Shown: one piece after another, positions 44,452 to 56,150 of the stretch
Numbering within the stretch: position 1 is the first letter of the stretch
Layout of the letters: each line of letters begins with the position of its first letter
NCBI GenBank assembly: GCA_033064195.1
Contig: JARBJD010000151.1
Coordinates: 1 to 64,000, forward strand
Direction: 5' to 3'
Source: Blattamonas nauphoetae
Taxonomy: Eukaryota > Preaxostyla > Oxymonadida
DNA length: 64,000 nt
Position numbers and translations under genes: made by a program
The notes under the pieces: model-generated
Told to the model about the DNA's origin: nothing
Database searches by the model: none
Seen by the model: only the letters and a program-made list of their open reading frames with translations

Positions 44452-45057
44452 ATGACAAACCTCTTAACACCAAGCAAACTAATTGACATCTTAAATAATG
44501 AACAATTGATTCTGATCACTGAACCTGTTCTGAATCGTCGTGGAACATCATATCTGACACAGGGAACTTTTGAATATGCAACTGAAGAAAAACCAGATGA
44601 CATTTATCAAGTATACATCACATCGTTCGTTAAAGGAGCACGAACGCATCTCAATCCCACTCTGTATCATCGATTTGATGACTGTTGATCAAAAGAGAAG
44701 TTCATTGAGTCCCTGCACAGTGAGAATTGTGAACTTGTTGATGAATACAAAAGATCAGAGTCTGCGGTGAGGTATCTTCACGAAGGTGTTGAATGGAGGA
44801 TTAAACCATCAGACTGGATGAAAGGAGTAAGAACACACGAGTTGAAGCGCAAACACTACACTCAATCATTTATTGAAAACGAATTGAGAAAATACAACTG
44901 TGAGCTCGTAGGTGAGTACCAGAAAGGAATGGTTCCGTTTTACTATCGGGTGATTGGAGCGGATAAAGTGTACAAAGTAAGACTCGATGATTGGTTCAAA
45001 GCAAAGAGAAAACCACACCAAAGAGGCAAAACAAACAGCTCTAAAGTTGAGGAATAA
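44452..45057 (+). pseudogene. Polinton-like element: small gene with repeated 45-residue motif
   Basis: Two neighbouring small frames, 44452-44688 and 44767-45057. Both contain units in which a leucine-valine-x-glutamate-tyrosine start is followed by an aromatic centre and a WxKGxRTH or WFKAKRKPH end. The units look like the short nuclease-associated or DNA-binding repeats found in some phages and large DNA viruses, without the zinc-binding cysteines. Function unknown. An upstream motif shared with the polymerase gene lies at 44407-44451. Confidence 0.4.
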
Positions 45058-46034
45058 GGAGAACACTTATTTTTGCACAAAAATGAATTGAACATGAATT
45101 TCTCAGTGACAAAATGGATTTCGACATTGGTGGTGGTGGATTTTGTGGATTTTTCATTCGTATAGTATTTCATGAGTGTTTTCCAAGGACTATTGATTGT
45201 CCAAAAGTGCCCCAGGTGCCCCAGGTGGATCGGCTTTTTAAATTGGTTTTTATTTTTGGAGGTCCACGGTCCACAAGTCCACATGGTCACTGGTGCAGAG
45301 GCATACATATAATGAATAAAAATGATAGGGACATTGATGGTGGTGGATTTGGTGGATTTTTCATTGGTGTTGTATTTCATGAGTGTTTTCCTAAGCCGAT
45401 TGACTGTCCAAAAGTGCCCCAGGTGCCCCAGGTGGATCGGGTTTTTAAATTGGTTTTTATTTTTGCAGGTCCACAGGTCCACAAGTCCACATGTCCACAA
45501 TCTTGTTAGAAACAATTGAAAATGTCATTTATGGGTTTCCTATTCTTTTTGCTCATTGCCGTTATAATGCATGAATTATAAGTTTGTGGACTTTTATATT
45601 TTAGTGCTACAATTTTCTCCATTTGACTCAGGTCAGTATATAAAAGAGAATATCAGTAGAGAAAATGTCATCTGTGGTTTGTTCTTTGCTCATTGCTGTC
45701 AAATTACAGTTATCATATAATGTGGACTTTTATCTTTTAATGCTACAATTAACTCTATATGACTTATGTCATTAATAAAACAGAAGAGAACTGCTGTATA
45801 AATCCATCAATAAAAGACCATTTTGAACTCCTGTGGACTTGTGGACTTGTGGACCTGTGGACCTGCCAAAATAAAAACCAATTTAAAATGGCGATCCACC
45901 TGGGGCACCTGGGGCACTTTTGGATATTCAATAGTTCTTCAAAAATATCATCTCTTGATTGTTCTCTGCTCATTGCTGGAGTATTGTCAACAAATGTCCG
46001 TATTGATTGAGTTTTGCTTGTTCACAACACCACA

Positions 46035-46083
46035 AAATAAACACTAAACTTTTTTTCTTTTTTGTTTTTTTAATTGGATTAAA
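46035..46083 (+). promoter_or_regulatory. Shared upstream motif (copy before polymerase)
   Basis: AATAAACACTAAACTTTTTT, then a run of T, ending in GGATTAAA just before the ATG at 46084. Same architecture as the copy at 44407. Confidence 0.6.
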
Positions 46084-47790
46084 ATGACAACTCCTTTGAA
46101 GTCTGTAGTATCTGCCATCACAAAAATCAAACAACTATTTCCCAATACCACCTTTGAATTCAAGGACAAATATGGTCAAGATCGTCAATATGATCCAAAC
46201 AGTAGAAACTTCCCACATCAGAATGCTTATCTCATGTCCATGCTTAAAAATCCAGACGTCGGATATCTTCAGTCTCCTCCTGGCGATTCTCTTTCAACAT
46301 TTCTGAACAAAATTGAAAACCAACAACAGATGGCATCTGAAGATCAGCACGAACAAAAAAGGATTGATGAAGAAATGAAAGCAGAGATCCAAAAGATGAA
46401 AGCAAATCCAAGAGTGAACGAAACTGAGTTGAAAAAGCAAGTATTCAAGATCACGAGGAAACTAAAGTCGATTGAAGAGAAATTGATGGATCATTGGATG
46501 AAGAATCTGTTGGTAATTCAGAAAAAGAATGAACAAATGGAATCAAGAAAAGTGAAGGAATTTGATGGTTTTGATCAATGCATCTTACTCGCTGAACCAC
46601 GAAACAAACTTGGTTTCAATGAGTGTCTGACAAACGCACGTAGGAAGTTCAAAAAGAATGAGATCGAGAAAGTGAGTGAAAATGGAAAGCCATTTCAGTT
46701 GTACTTCCACAATCATCTGAAGAACGTTGAGGAAATCACAACCTTCATCAAAGCAGTGTATGAAAAGGAGAAGGATCATCCGTTCAAGATCAGCATCGAC
46801 TTTGGAAAGATCGTTGAGAGGAAAGACAAAGATGAGACAACATACAAGGATTTCAGACCAGAATTGGAGAACACATCCAAGAGTTTCCCAACCGTGATAA
46901 GAGGTGCAGGAGACATCAATGAGTATTCAAAATATGCGATCAACCTGATCAAAGAATCACAAGAGAGAACACTGATGGATACAAAGACAATGTTCATTGC
47001 ATTCCATTCAATTCTTGTTGCAGTCTATCGATTTCCAGTTGCAGGAAAAGCCAACACATTGCTCACAATTCACATGAAGAAACACAATATCAAATACGTT
47101 GATTCACCATACAATATCTGTTTCTTTCAAGCTGTTTCCCACAAAACACTTCCAGATACTCCAGAGAGAAGACTAACTCGAGATATCCGAAATGCTGAAG
47201 CTCATCGATTATTTGCTAAGTGCAAGAATCTAACACATCTAAAACCATATCAATTAACTGAACACTTGAAAAACTATCCTGGATTTGATATTGCATCTGA
47301 CATGGAAGAAACAATGAAGATTCTAAACATTACAGTTCATATTTATGATTATAATGATGACAAGAAACGATACTTCCTCAGTCAATCGTATGTCAACGAA
47401 AACGATGATGCTCTGGTTGTCCCTATTCTCATGGTACCTCTCACTGCGACTCTTGTTCATGTATTGTTCATTTCTGATCCTGAAAAACTCACTGGATACA
47501 AACTCTGTCCATATTGTCAATCAAGAGGATTCCAAGTGAAAGATTCACACTTCTCGAGAGATTATGAGAAGCATCTTGCTGATTGTAAGGAACTTGATGG
47601 AAAACATGTGAAGAAGATTGCACTTGATCGTACACCAAGACCATACGTTCCACACATTCTCAACAACAGAACAAATGAATTTCTGATGGCACATAAAAGA
47701 CAAGACGAATTCAAACCAACACAGTACTACATCACGTACGATTTCGAAACAATGGAAGATCTCATTCTTGACAACTTGTTCTCTGATGAC

Positions 47791-48330
47791 CAGGCATGGG
47801 ATTCGATCAGACCGATCTCACCGTTTTTCGATCTCACCTCCCGATTTCTTTCAATTTGACTCTTAAAGCTTCTAAAAATACTATGTTTGCTCAAATTTCG
47901 TTATCAAAAGTAAAATATGCAATCATAATGTTGAGTCAAAACAAGCCCATTGAAGCTGTTGAATCCTCATTAACAGAGCTTGAAAAGTTCTTCAAAAGAG
48001 GATACACGTGCGGAAAGAGATGAAAAGGCTATCATAAGACTGTTTTTGTGAGATACGAGTTCATATAGAATGAGGAAAGTACAGTTTCATGAATTAACCT
48101 GGGAAAGATGCGTCCTCAAACCGTTTTTGTGACAGTAAGCAGGACAGTAAGTCAATAGGGGTGAAGTGGAATCATTTTTGTCATGAAATATTCAAAATCA
48201 GAGAGAGACAACAATCTATAACTGAAGAAATTGATACGCTTAAATAGGAGATTGATCTCACCCAAAAATCTCATCGTGAGGTCAAAAGATCTCACGATAA
48301 GCCTAAAAGTACTCACGCCTCCCAACCCTG
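47791..48330. mobile_element. hAT MITE, 540 bp, copy 1
   Basis: The ends CAGGCATGGGA and, inverted, CAGGGTTGGGA are flanked by the 8-bp direct repeat CTGATGAC (47783-47790 and 48331-48338). An internal palindrome ATCTCATCGTGAG/CTCACGAT lies near the right end. No coding capacity. It is inserted into the polymerase gene of the Polinton-like element. Confidence 0.9.
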
Positions 48331-48553
48331 CTGATGACAATACACAATTGATATCACACTTGAAACCTCTCTCTGTTGCATCAGCAATCAAAACAAAATC
48401 AGGAGTGAAGTCAATCTACTTTGATCTTCGAGATGGAAAAGATTTTGTGAAGCAGTGGATCCGACAACTCTTCAAATATGCTGAGACAGTACGAGATGAC
48501 AACTTCTATGATGATCCAGAAATACCCTCTCAAAATGAAGTCAGTGTGATTGG

Positions 48554-49092
48554 CAGGGATGGGATTCGATCAGACCGACCTCACCCTTTTTCGATCTCAC
48601 CTCCTGATTTCTTTCAATTCGCCTCAAAAAGCTTTTCAAAATACGTTTTTTTCACAAATTTCTTTATCAAAACTGAAATGAAGAATCATCAAGTGAAGTC
48701 AAAACAAGCCCATTGATGCTGTTGGATTCTCCTGATCGGAGTCTGAATCACAAATTCAAAGAGGATAAACGTGAGTTAAGAGAAGGAAAGGCTCCGATTA
48801 CACCTTTTTGTTGGAAATGAGTTCAGCTGGAATGAGTTTCGGACTGTTTCAAGTTTTGAACAGGGAAAGACGCCTCATCAAACCGTTTTCGCGGTAAGAA
48901 GAGAGAAGGGAAGTCATTAGAGGTGAAGTGGAATCATTTTGGACATGAAATGTTCTAAAATCAGAGAGATAAAAAAAGAAAAGTTGGAGAAATAGATAAG
49001 CTTAAATAGGAGACTGATCTCACCCAAAAATCTCATCGTGAGATCAAAAGATCTCACGATAAGCTTAAAAGTACTCACGCCTCCCAACCCTG
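48554..49092. mobile_element. hAT MITE, 539 bp, copy 2
   Basis: Same family and orientation as copy 1, with ends CAGGGATGGGATTCG and, inverted, CAGGGTTGGGAGGCG. The 8-bp direct repeat is GTGATTGG (48546-48553 and 49093-49100). The left and right 60 bp are nearly identical to copy 1, so both moved recently from one source. Only about 220 bp separate the two copies. Confidence 0.9.
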
Positions 49093-49834
49093 GTGATTGG
49101 ATTCAACAGTTCAAGATTCGACATCAATCTCATATTCCGTGATCTGGTTGATAAGGATTGGAAAGTGGTGAGCTTTCTTGGATCAACAACAAAGTACAAA
49201 CAGGTTTTGATCAGACACGAGAAAACACAACAAGTTCTTCGATTCATTGACATGATGTCATACACAGGACCAATGACTTTGGAATTGCAGTCAAAGCATT
49301 TGGAGGAAATACAACACTCCAGAAGTCATTCTTTGCTTACGAATCATTCGACTCATCAGACTACGATGCAGTGCTAAGCAAACAAGAACCGTTCTCCAAA
49401 TATGAATTCTATTCCAGTCTGAACAACAGTGAAATGTCCGACACCGATTACCAACTTTATCTTGATGATTGGAACAAGCAAGGTTTCAAGAACAGATGGG
49501 AATATCTGAAATTCTACAACATCAGAGACGTCGAATGCATGATTGCACCTTTGGATAATCTCATTGCTCTGAACTTCCAATACAAAGTGGACATGTTGCA
49601 CAATCTCTCACTGTCAGCCAATGCTTCTGCAATCAAGTATGCTTGTGCGAATAAGGACTTTGATATCGATGATGATTTCAATGGAGTGGATCAATCTGGT
49701 GAAATAAAAATCACAAAACAATACTGGAAATACAAAGTGGAAGGATACATGTATCAAGACCAGAAAGCTCATCGCAATACTAACAAAAACGTCAATGAAG
49801 CAGACTATGAGTGGTTTGTTCAACAATGCAAGAA

Positions 49835-49990
49835 AGTGTGCTATATCTGCAAGAGTCACTTCTCACAAGCAGTACGACCAACACTGGATAGAATCGACAA
49901 TTCGAAAGGACATTCAAAAGAGAACGTAAAGATCTGCTGTGATTACTGCAACACCTACAAGTCAGACCATGATGAACATCTCACACGATT
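49835..49990 (+). other. HNH-type domain within the polymerase
   Basis: CYICKSHF starts a CxxC knuckle. TLDRIDNSKGHSKENVKICC follows, with the D-R-x-D-N-x-x-G-H pattern and a second CxxC (CCDYCN), then KSDHDEHL. This is the layout of HNH/endonuclease-VII-like nucleases with a structural zinc. It sits in the same open frame as the polymerase motifs. It could be a homing-type invader or a fixed domain of this polymerase lineage. Confidence 0.7.
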
Positions 49991-51553
49991 GAGGATTCAA
50001 CTCAAGAAGTACTGTATCTGGAAATCACTACCTATGACTCTGACACATGAGCAAACATATCACAAGTTGAGGGCAGCAGTGACTGGCGGATTATCGAATG
50101 TTCAACATCGACAGAACATCAAAGACGTGACACCAATCAATCACTTCCAATTCCAAGACAACAAAGTCATATCCAATGATTCAGAACACATCATGACTCA
50201 TGTCTGTGGCGTTGACTTTAATTCGCTTTATCCAAGTGCTTTCTCATCAATAAAGAACAAGAACAATCCATATACTAAACACAGAATGTACATGCCAGGA
50301 AGCTGTTTGTACACTGCAACGGGAGGTAAAGAATGTCGGGAGATCATCGAGAACAAGAATCAGAAGACATTATTCGTTGCAGAACTGAAAGGACACATCG
50401 ATGAGAAATACATCAATGATTTCATTAACTTCCCACCAATCTTCAGAAACATTGTGGTCAATACGACTGAAGAAAACATTGGAGAGAAGACTTATTCGTT
50501 GATGAAGAAACATGGATTGAAGACTGATGACAAACAAAGAAAGTTGACCCAACTCTTGAGCACACACGATCAGTATATGTTCTTTTCGACATCCTATCTG
50601 TGGTTCCTCATTGACTATTGCCACTTCATTGTGGACGACATAAAGAGTGTGATGGTATTCTCGAGACATGCTGGATTTGAACCATTTGTGACATCATTCA
50701 TGACTGACAGAATAGAAGCAATGAAGGTTGGAAACAAAGGAAAGGAACAATTCTGTAAGACCAACTTGAATGGAAGGTACGGATATGATGGAATGAACAC
50801 TGAGAAGTACAACTCAATCACAATCTGCAATGAGAAGAGAACATACTTGAAACAGATGATGAAAGGATTTGTTGCGACTCGAGAAATCAATGAGAACAAC
50901 TACATCGTGATTGAAGACAGAGAGAAAGCATCATGCAAAACATGTCTGCAAGAAGCAGTATTCACACTCGACAATGCCAAGTTTTGGTATCTGAATTTCA
51001 TCTACAGCTTCATGTACAAGTGTCTAGATATGAACAAGATTCACTTCTGTGAGGGAGATACTGACTCTGCATACTGGGCAATTGGTGGAGATCCAAACGC
51101 TGGAATTCATCAACAATTTGAACATGTGATTGCTGACAAGGAATTTTTTGATGCACACAAATATGAATGGTTTCCCAATCCTGAAAAGGGAGTTGATGAT
51201 GAGAAGAAACTGTTGGGATTAGCAATTGAGAAGGAAGGTGAACAGATGATCTGTCTCGCACCCAAGTGCTACTCTCTCGATGAGAAATGTAAGATCAAAG
51301 GAGTGTCTCTGAAGAAAACAAACATCACAAGTGACGATTATGTCAAGTGCCTCAATGGAGAGAAAACAGTGACTACAACATTGAACTTTCAAACAAGAAG
51401 AGTTCACTCTGACGATGACACCAATGGATTTGAGATAGCCAAAATACAACAACAGAAACTCAGTCTCAGTGGAATTCATCTGAAGGCAATCGTACTTGAA
51501 AATGAATCATGTCCTCCATTCATCAATGGACTGAAAGCAACTGATTATATAAT

Positions 51554-51583
51554 TGAATAAATCCAAACTTTATTTTTGTAGAA
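51554..51583 (+). promoter_or_regulatory. Shared upstream motif (copy before integrase)
   Basis: GAATAAATCCAAACTTTATT overlaps the end of the polymerase frame, and the integrase ATG follows at 51584 after a short T-rich stretch. A compact arrangement typical of virus-like elements. Confidence 0.55.
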
Positions 51584-52975
51584 ATGGCTAGACCGTTTTT
51601 GAATTCAACACAAATTGATCGAATAGTGAAGAACCTCCTGGACAATTCGCGCCATTCTCAGACAAAAATATACAAAGTCACACTTACGTTATCCCAGATT
51701 TTACCAACCTATCATGTCAATGATTCAAACGGAGCATACGACGCAAATGATGAGACATACTTCAATGATTGGCTGAATGGAGAATTACCTCCTGATTTAA
51801 ACATTGCTGATGGAAAAATTGTAGTTCAAAGATTTGTGAAACAATTCACCGGATGGATCCTCAGTAACAACGATGCAAGACAAGCATACAGAGCATATCA
51901 ACGATTTTATCAGGAAGCACAGAATAGTCATTTTAATCAACCACCAGCAATCGTCATTCCAACACAACTTCCCCAACCAATTGCTATTGAACCTCCGGAA
52001 TCTCCAATCATTCCTGGACAGAAGAGAAACCCGACAACAATTGGCTCAGAATATGAATTCCCATCGAAAGAGATGAGGTTTGAAGATGATGATCTACTGA
52101 TCCCCAAGTCACCAGATCCACAAACAATTGTGAAGATTGACAAAGGTTTTGTGCCATATGTGAGAGAGATCAACAAGGTCGAACCAACGACAAGGCAAGT
52201 ACTGGGAAAGTTAGAACAAGTGAAAGGTTATTTTGACCATCAACAGAAGGACAATTCAGAGGAGGAACAAATCAAAGCAGAGAATTCAATGATGGACAAT
52301 CAACAGAAAATCGAACAATTCATTGACAAACAGATCGTTGAATCAAAGAAACTGAATCGAAACATGTTTATTCTTTCACACGTAAGCAGAACTCTCGGAA
52401 ATGACGAAACTGAGTTCATTTTAGCACATCCAAAACAAATACCATTTGGTGGAAGATCTTTTCAGGAATGGTACGATGAATATGTTCACCGATGGGACAC
52501 TGCACATCCGAGGAAAATAAGGAGGGAAAAAGGAGTTGACACATTGATGATTGATCAACCAAAAATACAAACAGTTGTGACAAAAATACAATATCCTTTT
52601 CGTTCAAAGATGCAATTTATGTCCAAAGACATCACTGGAGATCCACAGAAGACATCAGACAAAAAGGTACCACAAATGTGTGACAGACCCTACTTCTCTC
52701 CCAAGTTTGGATCATGGGAAATTGATCTCGTTTTTATCCAATCACCCACTTCGAAAACAGTTCTTCAGATCTACCTATTTGCCATCAACATAAACACCAA
52801 ATACCTTGTTGTAATTCCTGTACTGGACAAATCATGGAGCAAAGTCAAGACTGCAATCAATGACCTGATAAATCATCGTGGAGTTCACGTCAACAACATA
52901 CGTGGGGATGGAGAAGCAGCATGGACAAGTGGAGAAGCATCAACGTATTTCAAGCAACAGAGAGATAAGGGGTAG
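51584..52975 (+). pseudogene. Polinton-like element: retroviral-type (rve) integrase
   Basis: An N-terminal, unrecognised region of about 330 residues leads to a core with SWEIDLVFI (first acidic position), an INTKYLVVIPV strand and IRGDGEAAW (second acidic position). This is the rve integrase pattern seen in Polintons and related elements. The gene looks incomplete. It follows the polymerase by about 20 bp and has its own copy of the shared upstream motif. It would have inserted the element into host DNA. Confidence 0.72.
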
Positions 52976-53472
52976 TGGATAGGGAGGTGAGAGGCAATAA
53001 GTGTATAGACAGAGATGGATAAGTCAAGGATGATTGAGATAGGTGGAAATAGATAGGTGCGGGGAAATAGGTGGATATAGATAGGTGTATGGGCATTGGT
53101 GAGTAGTCATTGGTGGAGAGATAATAGGTGGATAGTGGGGGACATAGGTGTAGAGAGATTGGTGTAGAGATATTGGTGGAGAGTGATTGGTGATGAGACA
53201 TTGGTGGAGAGAGATTGGTGGAGAGAGATTGGTGGAGAGAGATTGGTGGAGAGAGATTGGTGGAGAGGCATTGATGATGAGACATTAGTGGGATACTACA
53301 TGTCGATAATGATAATAATATATAGAGAGGCATTAGTGGAATAGTATTGGTGGAGAGGACATTGGTGGAGAGGCATTGTTGAATGGGGGCGTTGATGGAG
53401 AGGTATTTGTGAAGAGACATTGATGGAAAATGGGGTGTTTGTGGATAGGCAAAATATATAGACATTGGTGGA
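52976..53472. repeat. Low-complexity TTGGTGGAGAGA tract
   Basis: Purine-rich imperfect units based on ATTGGTGGAGAGAG of about 14-16 bp, ending near the helicase stop. Its minus-strand translation is Ser/Thr/Pro-rich and not a credible protein. It separates the plus-strand and minus-strand gene blocks of the element. Confidence 0.8.
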
Positions 53473-54594
53473 TTAGTCATTGGTGTCTAGGTCGTTTGTG
53501 TCTTGGTCATTGATGGAGGATTTCTTGAGGAGCTCAGCATACTTGGGATCGATGAAGTAGCAGTATGTTTGTTTGCCATCAATGCGTTTTTGTTTGACTG
53601 TGCAATGCTCATGGAGGTCCATCTGGAATGTCTTGAGTTTCTTGTAGTGATCTGGCATTAGTTCAGAGGCATAGGAACGTGGCATTCCTTGTTCTAATTC
53701 ATGGAGGTGTTCGAGGCAGAAGTCTCCTATTGCTGATCGAGACACTTCTTGGAGAATACATCTAGCATTAGTGTTTGGTAATTGCCTTGGGTTGAAGTCA
53801 GTGATGGGTCTTTGATTGAAGTATGTCAATATGTGCGAGTAAAAATCAGGAGTGAAGGAGCGGATGAGGTTTAGGAAATAGTTGGCATCATCCTTACGTT
53901 TATTAGAGACTTTGCAGACACAATAGCGTCTATCATCGACTTCAATCTTGACTGGATATGCGTTGTTTGTGCAGAAGATCAGATTGGCAACATTCTCAGC
54001 GTCACGACGAGCGATTCCTTTTTCATTAGCTCTGAAGCTAGTGTCTGAAATTATTGATTTGAGGGCGTCAAAGTTCGACATTCTTTCTTCACCAGCGTTC
54101 TTCAATTCATTACAGACGATCAGCATTTTGCCTTCAATTACTGTGTTGCATGTTCCGCAGAGTTCCTGAATGTCAGTGATATTTGGAGCAGAGTATCCTC
54201 GCATTATTTCACAGAGCACATTAGTCCAGACATTTTTGCCAATTCCTTGCATTCCCTTCAAGATAATGACCGACGCTGTTTTCTGACCAGGATTCTGAAT
54301 CACGAATGATATCCAGTTGATAATGAAGTTATACAATTCTTCATTATTGTCTGAAATTATCTCTTTGGTGAAATCGAAGAATGGTTGAATCAGATCAGTG
54401 TTTGGTTCACTAACGAATGGATATTTGTATCCTTGGAATAGCGAGAACATCTGTGGATTATCGCTCATAAATCGAATGCCATTGACCATGAATAGATTGC
54501 GATTATTCTCGAATGTTGATTGACACGTGATCGTTCTACACTTCTTTGGATCTTCGCTTGGAATGGTCACTTTAATTGATTTCAATAATCTCAA
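53473..54594 (-). pseudogene. Polinton-like element: superfamily 3 helicase
   Basis: About 373 residues. Walker A is GMQGIGKN, Walker B KMLIVCNEL, and the SF3 motif C region LIFCTNNAYPVKIEVDDRRY. It ends in a conserved block FNQRPITDFNPRQLP and a short winged-helix-like tail. It belongs to the D5/S3H type of NCLDV, virophages and Polinton-like viruses. It directly follows the primase on the same strand, about 10 bp apart, as expected for a primase-helicase unit. The element as a whole is broken. This part looks nearly whole. Confidence 0.82.
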
Positions 54595-54603
54595 GACGTT
54601 ACC

Positions 54604-55992
54604 TTATTTCTGAACATTGACACGATAGCAGAGATCAAGAGAACTGTACTCTTTCACAATGCATAGCAATGATACTTCAATACATCGAAGAACTTTCAAT
54701 AGATCTCTAAGCACTTCTGTCTCTGATTTGTAGTCTTTGTTTGTTGCCTTTTTCCTTATTGTAGAGAAGTCGAATGGAGACAGCAGATCGATCTTTTCAT
54801 CGAATGAATTCTTCGTTATTGATTGTTCATTGGTGGGTTCATTGGAGAGATTATCATTGACTGATTCATCATTAGAATCAACTTCAAGACTGTCAAAGAA
54901 ATCAGAGACATCGTAGTCAGTGAGAGGAAGAAGGAGTTCATCATTATAGTACTTTTCATTGTGGATACTTATGATTTTAATGAGGACTCCAGGATGGGTA
55001 ACATTCGATGCGTATCGTATTCTCTGTGCTTCCCAATTCTTCTCTGCATTTTCAGTCAATGTGTTATTGTCATAGATGTCTTTGTATGTTTGTTCGAGCA
55101 TCTCGTCTGTAAATCCATTGATGTGTCTCAGGGAATTAATGCCTGCAAATAATGGCAACAAGGAGACTTCCTCTTCAATTGATCTGGATCCAGAATCGTT
55201 GTGAATCACTAGTCCTTTCAGTCCATTTCTGATTAAATCAGCTTGGGCTAAAGTGTACTGTTGAATGGAATCCTCGTCGAAAGAAGGAGCTATTGGACTT
55301 TCAATTTTGGTCTGGTTCACTGATGGTTTCACTGATGACTTCTTCTCTGATGGAGTGGGCTTTAATGAAATACCCAGACTAGATAATACATCTGACAATG
55401 ATGATAGGATGAAGAGTTCGTCAAAGTCATTAATGGTCTTATATGATTGGATTTTATTAGTGCCTTCCACTTTCCTTTGGACTTTGGATTTCGGTTGCAC
55501 TATCCAGCGCAGAGATGAGTCTACACAGGCGAATAAATCCACATCGTATTGGTCTGTTTTCTTCACCTTCACCATTGAGTTTTTCTCCAGTTTGTAGCCA
55601 TTAATATCGCAGTATATATGAAGACCCCCTGATCCAGTCACCACTAATCCGACATCATTGGGTAATACATTTAACACTGATGTTCTGATTTGGTTCTTGG
55701 TTTCTTCATCAGCATCCTTATCCAAGATGTCAATATCCACGACTGCTAGGTTGGTCACACGTGCAATGTTTATTGCTGTTCCTGTTCGTTTATGACCAGC
55801 ACTCTCAGATGATATACCATCATTGTATTTCTTATAGTCGAACAATGGTACTTTATGAGGTCTCAAACGATCAGACAATGAATGAATTTCGTCAGGAAGA
55901 TTATTGAACATTGCGTCGAGATCTTCATCGAAATAATCGTTGAAAGTGTCATCATTTTTCTTGAATTTAATTCTTGAAATTTGTAATGCCAT
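54604..55992 (-). pseudogene. Polinton-like element: archaeo-eukaryotic primase (PrimPol-like)
   Basis: About 462 residues. AVVDIDILD gives the catalytic DxD, SGGLHIYCD the second motif with histidine, and YDVDLFACV the third aspartate, in AEP primase order. This is followed by a linker and a helical region of the kind that joins primase to helicase in virophage S3H proteins. It is preceded by the shared upstream motif (AATAAACGCAGAACTTTTTT, minus strand). The pairing with the helicase supports a self-contained replication module. Confidence 0.75.
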
Positions 55993-56055
55993 TCTTTCTA
56001 AGGAGATAAAAAATTCGATTTATAAAAAAGTTCTGCGTTTATTTTTTCTGAGACC
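55993..56055 (-). promoter_or_regulatory. Shared upstream motif (copy before primase)
   Basis: On the minus strand AATAAACGCAGAACTTTTTT lies about 40 bp before the ATG at 55992. The match to the plus-strand copies supports one regulatory system for both strands of the element. Confidence 0.55.
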
Positions 56056-56150
56056 CATAATTTTCTGTGTTCTCGATTGACAGTAGTCCAAAATGGAGTT
56101 ATTATCCGACACAATTGACAGAGCTCATTAGTGCGAGGAATTAGTGCCGA

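Larger units (their letters stand above)
43424..45937. repeat. Dispersed CCCCAGGTG/GTCCAC repeat family, four copies
   Basis: Copies at about 43424-43497, 45192-45286 and 45400-45497 (plus) and 45832-45937 (inverted). Each has doubled GCCCCAGGT, a core AAATTGGTTTTTATTTTTG and tandem GTCCACAG units. The inverted copy could pair with the third one across about 330 bp. The core resembles part of the 166-bp satellite unit on the other side of the element. The role is unknown; a replication or recombination site is possible. Confidence 0.75.
46084..51560 (+). pseudogene. Polinton-like element: protein-primed DNA polymerase B (broken)
   Basis: The N-terminal part has a coiled, lysine-rich region, a CPYC...H...C zinc-finger-like knot and the first exonuclease motif (YDFETME). 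The C-terminal part has motif A (DFNSLYPS), motif B (KTNLNGRYG) and motif C (GDTDSAY) of family B polymerases of the protein-primed kind used by Polintons, adenoviruses and linear plasmids. Between exonuclease and motif A an HNH-type domain is embedded. Two hAT MITEs (47791-48330 and 48554-49092) are inserted in the gene, and it is broken elsewhere too. It would have replicated the element. As it stands it is a fossil. Confidence 0.85.

Noticed and set aside
52950-53480. 176-codon Ser/Thr/Pro-rich protein on the minus strand
   Set aside because: Low-complexity TTGGTGGAGAGA repeat reading; no domain and no upstream motif.
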